Shown: positions 38,171 through 45,547 of the stretch, in pieces
How positions within the stretch are numbered: the stretch's first letter is position 1
How the letters are laid out: the number at the start of each line of letters is the position of its first letter
From: Gymnogyps californianus
Lineage: Eukaryota > Chordata > Aves > Accipitriformes > Cathartidae
Assembly: GCF_018139145.2 (NCBI RefSeq)
Contig: NC_059486.1
Coordinates: forward strand, 3,844,001 to 3,908,000
DNA length: 64,000 bases
Direction of reading: 5' to 3'
The notes under the pieces: model-generated
The model's input: the letters and a program-made list of their open reading frames with translations, nothing else
Database searches by the model: none
What the model was told of the DNA's origin: nothing
Translations under genes and position numbers: made by a program

Positions 38171-39534
38171 ACCGAGGCCCGCACAGAAAGCCAGGGCGGG
38201 AGATGCCTTGTCCTGCCACCGCGAGTGGCCCTGGGGAGGGGGATGCAGGGGCTCAGCAGGTCCTCGGTGTCCATCTGGAGATGATGGAGAGGCATCTTGG
38301 GACCACTGTGAGGCAGCCGGGGCCTGGCCAGGCATGTCCTGCATCCTCGGGGTGACACCCTGCGCTGGTCCCACTCCCATCACAGTTTTTCATGCCCCAA
38401 GCCCGCACGTTTCCCTCCTCCCTCCTTGAGGGCTGCACAGGAATGGTGGAGCCAGCGCTGATGGAGGGGACGTGGACACCCTCATCCTTTATCGGCTCAA
38501 ACCAGGGGAGCTCCCCAATATCAGACCCCTCCCTCCTCCTCCCCGCAGCCCCTTCGTGCCACGTCCAGCCTCCCGAAGCTTTCGAGCCGGGCGCTGATGG
38601 ATGGCCTTTGCCGGTGATGGATGCGCCCCAGTGCCCACAGCCTTGGCGCTCTTCAAGGAAGGCTGCAGCTCCGCTTCCCAGCCTCTCCCCTATTTATCGC
38701 CCGGCAAGACATGGGGTGGGGGGATGGAGGGAAGGGACAGGGCGGCCACCGCCACCGTCCCGCACCCCAGGGGCCAGCACAGCCTTGCAGCTGCCCCAGG
38801 GCTGTGGGTGCTCCCAGGTTTCCTGTGGGTGAAAACAGCTCTTCCACGGGCGGAGAAAGGAAGGACAAAAGAAAGACACCTTTGGCAAGCGCCTCGTCCT
38901 TGGTTGGACCTGGCTGTGGGGACAGGCGGATCGGGAACCCGGGTGCCAGGCTCTGCCCAGGGCTGCGCAGGCTGCGGGGCTGGCCGGGAGCCTTTCAATG
39001 GGGAGAAAAGAGCCATAAAACAGGTATTTCCCACCAGAAAGATGATGAAAGCCCTCTTGCAATGGTTTGACTCCGCAAAATGCATTTACTGCGTTAAAGA
39101 TGCTCCGGCGGTGGCGTGGGGCTGCTCGGCCACCCGCCACCCTCCGAGGGCTTTCCCCAGCTCAGCATGCGGTGCTGCACGTTGTCCCACGGTTGTTGCT
39201 GCTTCCCCACCCCGCAGCCCGCTCCACGCCACCTTTCTTGGGAAAACCAGCTCAGATCCAGCCCCACCGAGCATCTCCCGGCCCCTCCACCCGGGCAGCC
39301 CCATGGCCAGACCCGCTCAGCATCCATCTGCATCTGCCATGGCACCCAAAGCGGAGCCGTGCATCACCTTGCAGGTTCACATCTCAGTTGCAGATGTTAT
39401 TTTAAGCAAGAAGCCCTTCTTCCTTCTCCTCCTCCTCCTCCCTGGCCGAAGCAGGAATACATTGCAGCAGGCAGTGGTGTTGCAGCACGCGGTGGAGAAT
39501 CCCCCTCCTGCCAGGCAGGGCTGGCTTAGTCAAG

Positions 39535-39670
39535 GAAATAATTGGTAGGTGCTTCTGAAGTGCCATGAATAGAGGGCACTCGTAGCCTTTGTTTATTGAC
39601 TCTTGAGTGATAATTAATACTTCCAAAGATAATTATTGATTTTCTGCATTTGCAGTAAACCTGTTTGGCA
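39535..39670. promoter_or_regulatory. AT-rich candidate conserved element
   Basis: A compact island contains GGAAATAATTGGTAGG, CTTTGTTTATTGAC, GTGATAATTAATAC and GATAATTATTGATTTTC. Several TAATTA/ATTATTG-type sites, which read as homeodomain and SOX-like, lie within 120 bp. Confidence 0.4.
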
Positions 39671-39777
39671 GGGGGATGGGTGGAGCGGCACCACGCCAGC
39701 CCTGCGTGGAGGTGGAAATGGGGCGGTTTGGGCAAAAGCGGGCTCCAGCTCTTCCTGCCGGGTGCAAGCCAAATAAG

Positions 39778-39793
39778 AAAAAAAAAAAAAAAA
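39778..39793. repeat. Poly-A tract (16)
   Basis: An uninterrupted run of 16 A followed by TTTC. No retroposed body is recognisable to its left. Confidence 0.9.
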
Positions 39794-40446
39794 TTTCAAC
39801 ATTTATAGAAAAATACTTGTGCAGCTCCAGGACAAACCCAGCTTTCTTCTCTCTACTAGGGGGAACAGATTAAAATTTAATCCTAGTTAAACACATTTTC
39901 TCCTTTCCCTCCCCTTGGGTACCTCTTGAGTATATACAGCTTCGCCCTGCTGATCACTTCTTCCCTCGGCCCCAGGGCTCGTCCTCCTTGACAGTGGCTG
40001 AACGCCCACAGTGGGTGTTCACCCAGAGCAGGGACCGCTCTCTTTTCTCGATCACCCCCAAAACCGAAGCCTGGGAGCAGGAGGGGATGGGGAGATTAGG
40101 CCCTTTAAATGTGGGAGAGGATAAAGCAGGGGAAGGCAGGGCTGGGGGTCCTGAGCATCCCCACCTGCCTCTGAGCCAGGTAGGTCCCTCTCAGGTTTCC
40201 CCAGGGGGTTTTGGGCCCAAAGGGGGGGCTTTGCGGGGCGAGGGGGTGCTGGGTGTTTAACTGTGTGGTGCAGGCGGTCGTAGGGCTGCGGAGCTGGGTG
40301 CAGCGAGCGGTGCTGGGGGCCCGGCAGCCTCGGGGAGAGCCCCGTTTGCAGCCCCCCGTGCAGGGTGGGGGAAGCCCAAGCTCAGCCCTTTGTCATTTTA
40401 AAAAAAAACAACCCAAATCATGGAAGAAGAGCTCTCTAAGGAAGAG

Positions 40447-40500
40447 ATTTTTTGATTTTTGGGGGGGTGTTTTTTTGGTTGGGGTTTTTTTTTTTTTTTG
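40447..40500. repeat. G/T low-complexity tract
   Basis: A stretch of T and G homopolymers (T6, T5, G7, T7, G4, T14) with almost no A or C. The G7 and G4 runs with T spacers make it a possible G-rich structural element; it is more likely simple repeat. Confidence 0.7.
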
Positions 40501-40904
40501 CTTTGGAGGAAATTGTGCAGCTATCCTCCAAGTCCCGGTATCCCTATTCCCATCCTGGGACCCATTCTCTCTGCTACAGTTTATTGCACCCGTTTGGGTG
40601 CAAACGTTTGAACCTAGCAGAGCCCCACGTTATCGCTGGGGCTCTAAATAACCCGGGGTGGCATTTATTGCAACGCCCACGGGGTGAGTAACTGCCGGCT
40701 GTGTGCCGCTGGCAGACAGCGGTCTCGCAGGGCAGGCAGTATCTGCCGGGGCTCTGGGGATGCGGTTTGCAGAGTACGGCCGTGACCACCCCGAGGGCTC
40801 GGGGCAGGGAGGGCAGCGGGGGCTGCCTGTGCCCCGTGGCACCGTCCCCATGGCTTCTCGCAGGGGCACCGGCCCAGGTTCGGGGAAGCGTTGGCAATGC
40901 CGTG

Positions 40905-41235
40905 GGCTAATAGATACGCTAGAAATGTAAAGTATCATTTCTGCTTGTGATAGAGTGCTTTTTCTGGGTATCTTGTAATGCTTTTTCAGGCTGTTTATTT
41001 ATGAGACAATTTATTACAGCGCAGTTATTCTATAGCATGAAAGTCTATTCCTAGGAGCCTCCGTTAACCAAGCCAATTGCTTAATTGGCTCACTGATGTC
41101 TCCACAAGGTATGCCAGGAGAGAGGGTTCTTGTTGTAATGATCGCAGCCTTCCTCCTGCCCACACGCCACCCGTGCTGCTAATTTAATAGTGCAAACATT
41201 TATTATTCCTTTTATTTGGTAGTTAATTTTAGGGT
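40905..41235. promoter_or_regulatory. AT-rich candidate conserved element with inverted CCAAT boxes
   Basis: The island contains GCTAATAGATACGC, GTTTATTTATGAGAC, AATTTATTACAGCGC and GCTAATTTAATAGTGC. At 41,071-41,090 there is a perfect inverted repeat, AGCCAATT and AATTGGCT separated by GCTT. It presents two opposed CCAAT boxes, a possible paired NF-Y or homeodomain site. It lies 2.7 kb upstream of the SRRM4 start. Confidence 0.4.
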
Positions 41236-42349
41236 GTTTAGAGCTGTTCCCGGATTGCTGGTGGAAGGGAGTGAAATGCGCTGGGGTGCAACAAGGACCC
41301 TGGTTGCAGCTGGGGGTGGTTGGACTCATCCTGCAAAGCCTGGGGGAGATGCAGGGGCCGATGCTTTGCAGGGTATTTGGTTAATGAGCTGTGAGCAGGG
41401 GGCTGGGGCTGACCAGGCAGCGGGGCTGGCAGGGCTCCTGCCTGACCCCCACCCTGCCTTTGGGTCATTCGCCAACAACACAGAGCAAGCCCAGGGCCCG
41501 TGTGTGCTTATACCTGGTCTCTTTTTGATGAATCTAATGTGCTCTGAAGGAAAACGGGCTCCTAACGAATAGGCTGTGTGTTATGGGAATGGCTGGAAGG
41601 GCCAGAGGAAACCCAGGCTTGGATTTGCTTGGGTGGTGAGTGCCTGTCCCTGCCCATCCACGGGAGAAGGGTGATGGGGCGGTTGGCAGCACCCACTCCT
41701 GCTGGTAGGTGGCTGTCCCAGGGCCAGTGGGTGCCTGCTGTGTCTGCCGGGGGTGCTGTCTGCACCCCCCCCAGCTGTGTTTTTGCAGCGTGGCTGCTCT
41801 AGACCTCTCCAGCCCTTTCCCCTGCTCCTTCTGCTCTGCCTTGCTGTTTGCTGGCCGTGGCAGTCCCTGGAGGGTTTCCACTCCGACATCTCCTGCCCAT
41901 GGCATGTATGATATGTCCTGGGCTAGAGCGGAGCCGCAGCTTACGGCTGGCCTTTCCCAGCCCTGTCGCGGTGCCCGTCACCTCTGAGCGGTTTCCTGGG
42001 GGGAGCAGCCTCCCAGCGAGCATCTCTCCGTGGTGCGTGAATGTCGTCCTTCCCTATCGGGCTTTTTAGACAATGTCTGGCAGAGCTGACTGCGTTTCTA
42101 TAAAGCCCTGCTGGATCCGTGCCCGCTTCCACCGCCACTGCTTCCCCAGCATCCGTCTCCAGCCGTTCACGGCCTCGCAGCACAAAGCCCGCTGCTGCCG
42201 GCCGGCGCGTGCCGCCGAGGCTCTCACTTTGCAGCTCTCGGCATGGGGACACAGCCCGGGGCCGCCTGTCCCCGGGTACCAACGAGGCAGAGCCCTGGCA
42301 CTGGGAGCAGAAAGCAAAAAGGGGCAGGGAAGGAGGAGTTCGACAGACA

Positions 42350-42620
42350 ACACTGTCAGAATGAGCCTTCTGCTAATTTTGTATTTATTGCAAGAAAGCG
42401 ATTAAGTTTCTCTGTGATTTTCGTTCTTTCTTGGCTCCCGCCGCCTATTGTTCCTGGCTCCATTATCCCCCCGCCACTTACATAAACGTATCGTGCGGGT
42501 TTCCAAGGCACAATAGAGAGAGTCTCATTCATCCAAGGTCACCAGCTTTTACTTGCGCTTCAAAGCATCTGGTAGAAGAAGCATTTTCTCCTAAAGATGT
42601 TTTTATTGTACTTGATGCAG
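42350..42620. promoter_or_regulatory. Candidate proximal regulatory element upstream of SRRM4
   Basis: About 1.2-1.4 kb upstream of the start codon. It contains CTGCTAATTTTGTATTTATTG, GCGATTAAGTTTC, two SOX-type ATTGT/ACAAT sequences (CCTATTGTTCC and GGCACAATAGAG), ACATAAACGTATCG and TTTTTATTGTAC. Composition drops from the GC-rich flanks. Sites for SOX factors would suit a neural gene. Confidence 0.35.
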
Positions 42621-43293
42621 AGGCTGAGGGAAATAGCACCGCTGCACTTGTGCTGCCCCAGCCCTTCCCTCCCCCTCCCTGTGTGCCTGGTCCCGGCAGG
42701 TTGAATCCTGCCCTGGAAGGTGAGGAATTGTTTTCTGAGCTGGCTGGGACCCCACTGCAGGGTTTCACAGCCTGCCGCTGCCCAGCCCCATTGCTGGAGT
42801 CAAGAAGCAGCGTGCCCCATCCCTGCCTCCCACCAGTGCCTGTTAAATGGGAAGGGATGGGGAGGGGGGGGGAAAGAGAGTTTCTTCCAAAATCTCCTCC
42901 CCATATGGGTCCCATTATGGACCAGTTACAGAGGTCTCCATGGCCTCCTGCTGCTTTCTCCCTTGGCCATCGGAGCCGGGGGCTCTGGGCTCTCCCTCTT
43001 TCTTCACCTGTGTCTGGTAAACAGTTGGGAGTGGGCAAACACAAAGGCTACTGGTAGCCTGTGTTGGGGGACAGGGACTTGTGGGGCCCCAGGGTGGTGC
43101 TCTGCCCTGGAAGGTTTGTGTCCCACAAAGGGCAAGGCGTGGGGGTGCCCACGATCCAGCCGCAAGCTGGAAGTGGTTCCTCAGCTGGGGAAGGTAACGA
43201 TGGGGATGGAGCAAGGAAGGTCCTGGGGACTGCGAAGACACCAGGGTGGAGACGGCTCTGTGAGTGAGGGTGGTAAACCTGCCTGCAGGGTGG

Positions 43294-43334
43294 GAGCCAT
43301 CCGAGCCCCCCGAGCCATCCGAGCCCCCGAGCCA
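43294..43334 (+). repeat. Short tandem repeat GAGCCATCCGAGCCCC(C)C
   Basis: A 17-18 bp unit is repeated twice (43,294-43,311 and 43,312-43,328) with a truncated third start (GAGCCA). It lies at the left edge of the SRRM4 CpG island. Confidence 0.85.
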
Positions 43335-43679
43335 GCTGGTCCAGGGAGACCAGCGAGGTAGCCTGTATCTTCCACAGGGCAAAGAGTGAATCCAGCCCAA
43401 GAGGGGCCGCCGGCTCCTCGCCGGAGGTGCCCCCCTCCAGCCGGGGCAGCACCGGGAGCGGGTCACGGCCCCGGGCAGCCGCCTCCCGCCCCGGGCCGGG
43501 CTCCCCGCGGCTCCGGGCGCAGCTGCTGCGGGAGGCGGCGCCGGGGAGGGGACGGCGGCCGGGCCCGGCCCCTCTCCCCGCCTCGCCGGCACAAAACGGG
43601 AGGCGGGGGCGGCTGGGGCCGCACACCTCCCCGCCAGCCGGGGCAGCGCCGGGCCGGGCTCCCGGGACCGAGCCGGGCG

Positions 43680-43703
43680 GGGGCCGGGGCCGGGGCCGGG
43701 GCC
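43680..43703 (+). repeat. (GGGGCC)4 hexanucleotide repeat
   Basis: Four perfect GGGGCC copies are followed by GGGCGGGGG, 67-90 nt upstream of the SRRM4 ATG. Four G4 runs with CC loops satisfy the G-quadruplex pattern in both DNA and, if transcribed, RNA. The motif is the same unit as the expandable C9orf72 repeat, at non-expanded length. Confidence 0.95.
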
Positions 43704-43712
43704 GGGCGGGGG

Positions 43713-43718
43713 ATGTAG
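43713..43718 (+). promoter_or_regulatory. Start-stop upstream ORF (ATG-TAG)
   Basis: ATG is followed directly by TAG, with G at -3. It is the only ATG in the roughly 560 nt before the SRRM4 start and lies 57 nt upstream of it. If included in the mRNA, an AUG-stop element can hold initiating ribosomes without elongation and reduce or delay downstream initiation. Whether transcription starts upstream of it is not known from the sequence. Confidence 0.55.
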
Positions 43719-43720
43719 CG

Positions 43721-43741
43721 CTCAGCACCGCGGAGAGCGGC
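43721..43741 (+). promoter_or_regulatory. RE1/NRSE, predicted REST (NRSF) binding site
   Basis: The 17 bases at 43,721-43,737, CTCAGCACCGCGGAGAG, match the RE1 regular expression NTYAGMRCCNNRGMSAG at every position. Extended to 21 positions, the site agrees with the common RE1 at 17, including the TCAGCACC left half and the canonical 2-base spacer. REST represses neuronal genes in non-neural cells. Published work reports that REST represses SRRM4 and that SRRM4 redirects REST splicing to the truncated REST4 form, so a site 29 nt upstream of the SRRM4 ATG fits. Seen: the motif. Known: the cross-regulation. Inferred: that this copy is bound. Confidence 0.75.
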
Positions 43742-43767
43742 GGGGCCGGGCGGGCGGGCGGGGGGGG
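43742..43767 (+). promoter_or_regulatory. G-quadruplex-type G-run abutting the start codon
   Basis: The pattern is G4-CC-G3-C-G3-C-G3-C-G8, ending two bases before the ATG. Five G-runs with 1-2 nt loops predict a very stable quadruplex, in promoter DNA or in the mRNA leader, where it could impede scanning or initiation. The length of the terminal G run may be variable or assembly-sensitive. Confidence 0.7.
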
Positions 43768-43769
43768 CC

Positions 43770-43900
43770 ATGGCCAGCGTGCAGCAGGGCGAGAAGCAGC
43801 TCTTCGAGAAGTTCTGGCGAGGCACCTTCAAAGCCGTGGCCACGCCGCGACCCGAGAGCATCATCGTGGCCAGCATCACGGCCCGCAAGCCGCTGCCCAG
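43770..43900 (+). CDS. SRRM4: SRRM4 (nSR100) coding exon 1, N-terminal fragment
   Basis: The exon encodes 43 complete residues plus two bases of a split codon (AG|N, Arg or Ser). It begins MASVQQGEKQLFEKFWR and ends SITARKPLP. This agrees, as I remember it, with the N-terminus of human serine/arginine repetitive matrix protein 4 without a mismatch. SRRM4 is a nuclear, neuron-enriched RS-domain splicing regulator of about 600 residues; it binds UGC-containing elements and drives inclusion of neural exons and microexons. The RS-rich body and C-terminal eMIC segment are in later exons and are not in this window. The start ATG lies in a good context (G at -3, G at +4). The exon ends at a consensus donor CAG|GTAAGC; unspliced reading meets TAA immediately, which limits the frame to 44 codons. 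Codon third positions are strongly G/C, as expected in this island. Expression is probably controlled by the RE1 just upstream. No other protein I know shares this N-terminus. Confidence 0.93.
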
Positions 43901-43906
43901 GTAAGC
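43901..43906 (+). other. SRRM4: SRRM4 exon 1 splice donor
   Basis: GTAAGC after CCCAG gives CAG|GTAAGC, a strong U1-type donor. The intron is phase 2: two bases of the split codon lie in exon 1. Confidence 0.9.
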
Positions 43907-44734
43907 GCCGCCAGGGCACGGCGGGGGTGGGGGGCTCAGGGACATCCCTCATCCTGCCTCCGGCTGGGGGCTGCACCACCCCGAGCCTCCTTCCCCCCCT
44001 AGTTAGTACCCCCCCGTCAGGAGGGTCTGGAGTGTGTCCTCCCCCCACCCCAGTTAGGGGCTGGAGGACCTGGGGGTGCCCCCCGTGCCTGGGGCAGGGG
44101 GATGTTGGCTGGCTGGACCCCCCTCCCGGGTAGGTGCTGTGCTCCGGAGGGGAGCGGGCTCAGGAAACTTTGGCTCGGTGGTGCTTGGAGCCCGGGAGCT
44201 GGCTGCCTCCCGAGGGGGGCCTGGAAAGCTCTAGCTGGGCTATGGAGGGGGGGGCAGCGGTGGGGGTCATTAGCCAGAAAGTGTGGCCACCTCCATCCCT
44301 GCCATGCAGACCCCTGGGGTATGTGTCCTGCTGGTTGTCTTGTCTCTGCATCACTCCTTCACCAGGGACCCTTGGGAAGGTGATGCCCAGGGAGGGGAAC
44401 AGCCCCCCTCCAACTGGACCCTGCCTTGGCGCAGGGGGGAGGCTGATGCACCCCAGGGACGTGCAGCCCAGAGGCTACAGCTGCCCAAGGAGCCTGCACA
44501 CAGCCACGGACCCGGGCAGCTCTGGGTCTGGTGTCCCCCAGGTCCCAAAGCAGAGCAGTCTTGGCTTGGCACGTCTGGTGCCTGCCTGCCCTGTCCCTCC
44601 TGCTCCCAGGGAAGCCGGTGCCCCCCATGTTTGCCAGAGGCAGAGCAACAGCCAAAACCTGTGAAACAAGGCGAGGGGGCTGCTCGTACCCACCAAGCCG
44701 CTCAGCCGGGCAAGGATCTGTGTGGCTTCCTCAC

Positions 44735-44825
44735 AACAATGTGCTCTCTAATTTAGACCAGTTTTATTTTGCTGACTGTCTCAATATTGGTTAAAAATAG
44801 CCCCTTTGCACTGTTTTTATAAGGA
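44735..44825 (+). promoter_or_regulatory. AT-rich patch with a MEF2 consensus site in SRRM4 intron 1
   Basis: TTAAAAATAG at 44,791-44,800 matches the MEF2 consensus YTAWWWWTAR perfectly. It is preceded by TCAATATTGG (44,781-44,790) and CTCTAATTTAGACC. It lies 0.9 kb downstream of exon 1. A neuronal enhancer role is a guess from the motif. Confidence 0.3.
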
Positions 44826-45379
44826 AAGGAGGCTTTTGCTGGTTCTCCTCTCTCTTTGCTCTGTATTTCCACTGCTGGCTGCTCCCCACCCGGTATGGGG
44901 AACAACCCAAAGTTTCATGAAGGCGATGAGTCTGTAGAGGAGAGGGGCTCAGTCTGCAGCAGGCTGGGTGTCGGGGGCTCAGCCTGTAGTAAAGAGCAGA
45001 GAGCTTGCAGGGAGCGAGCTGTTTCGGATGCCTCCCGTGCCAGCGGAGGCTGTGAGCCGCAGTAGCGACAGCGGGACCCCCATCCCCGCTCGTGCAATGG
45101 GGTCCCGCTGCTCATGTGAGGTGGGGGTCACTTCTGCCCCTGCGGCCCAGCTGCCCGAGCATGAATCTTTCTGATGTCTCTGATTGCCGTTAATCAGGGT
45201 AGGAAATTGGGAAAGGGATGGCTTAGGCTTCCAAAGGCAAAGAGTAAATCTTGTTTCCACGGGCAGCATTTGCAGGGCTTCAGCCTTCGTGGGGGAGAGG
45301 ACTCACCGTGCATTTCTCCTCCCCTGCATCGGGCTACGGTCAGCACCCGAAGGGGCCGTCAGCAGGCTGGGTGCTGGCT

Positions 45380-45399
45380 CACACACACACACTCTCTCC
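45380..45399 (+). repeat. Short (CA)n(CT)n dinucleotide repeat
   Basis: CA repeat of six and a half units at 45,380-45,392 followed by TCTCTC. It is simple sequence in intron 1. Confidence 0.9.
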
Positions 45400-45525
45400 T
45401 GCCTGAATGTGCCTGAGTGAGCCATGCTGCTTAAGTATCTTGCAGTCAGAGATATAATACGGCAACAAATTAGGGCATTGGGGAAACACAGCAAGCCCAA
45501 GTACCAGGAACGATGCACGGCTCTA

Positions 45526-45547
45526 CATGGCAATTTGGATTGCCATG
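45526..45547. repeat. Perfect inverted repeat, 9-bp arms, 4-nt loop
   Basis: CATGGCAAT and ATTGCCATG flank a TTGG loop. The stem has no mismatch. In the intronic RNA it could form a small stable hairpin; as DNA it gives two opposed CCAT/ATGG half-sites. It is too short for a microRNA precursor. Confidence 0.9.

Larger units (their letters stand above)
43381..43920 (+). promoter_or_regulatory. SRRM4: CpG island promoter and 5' UTR of SRRM4
   Basis: By hand count there are roughly 60 CpG dinucleotides between 43,381 and 43,860, far above the rest of the window, and the GC content is extreme. GC boxes (GGGCGG-type) are frequent, for example GGCGGGGGCGG around 43,602. No TATA box is visible, which fits a CpG-island promoter. 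The transcription start cannot be fixed from sequence. There is only one ATG between 43,209 and the annotated start, and it is immediately followed by a stop (43,713-43,718). The island extends through coding exon 1 into the start of intron 1. Confidence 0.85.

Noticed and set aside
38601..39548. 315-codon plus-strand open frame
   Set aside because: Overlapped by frames of similar length in other phases and on the minus strand. It has no known motif and crosses into an AT-rich non-coding patch.
43427..44002. 191-codon plus-strand frame covering SRRM4 exon 1
   Set aside because: It starts at a GTG and reads the SRRM4 exon in the wrong phase. The true frame starts at 43,770 and gives the recognisable N-terminus.
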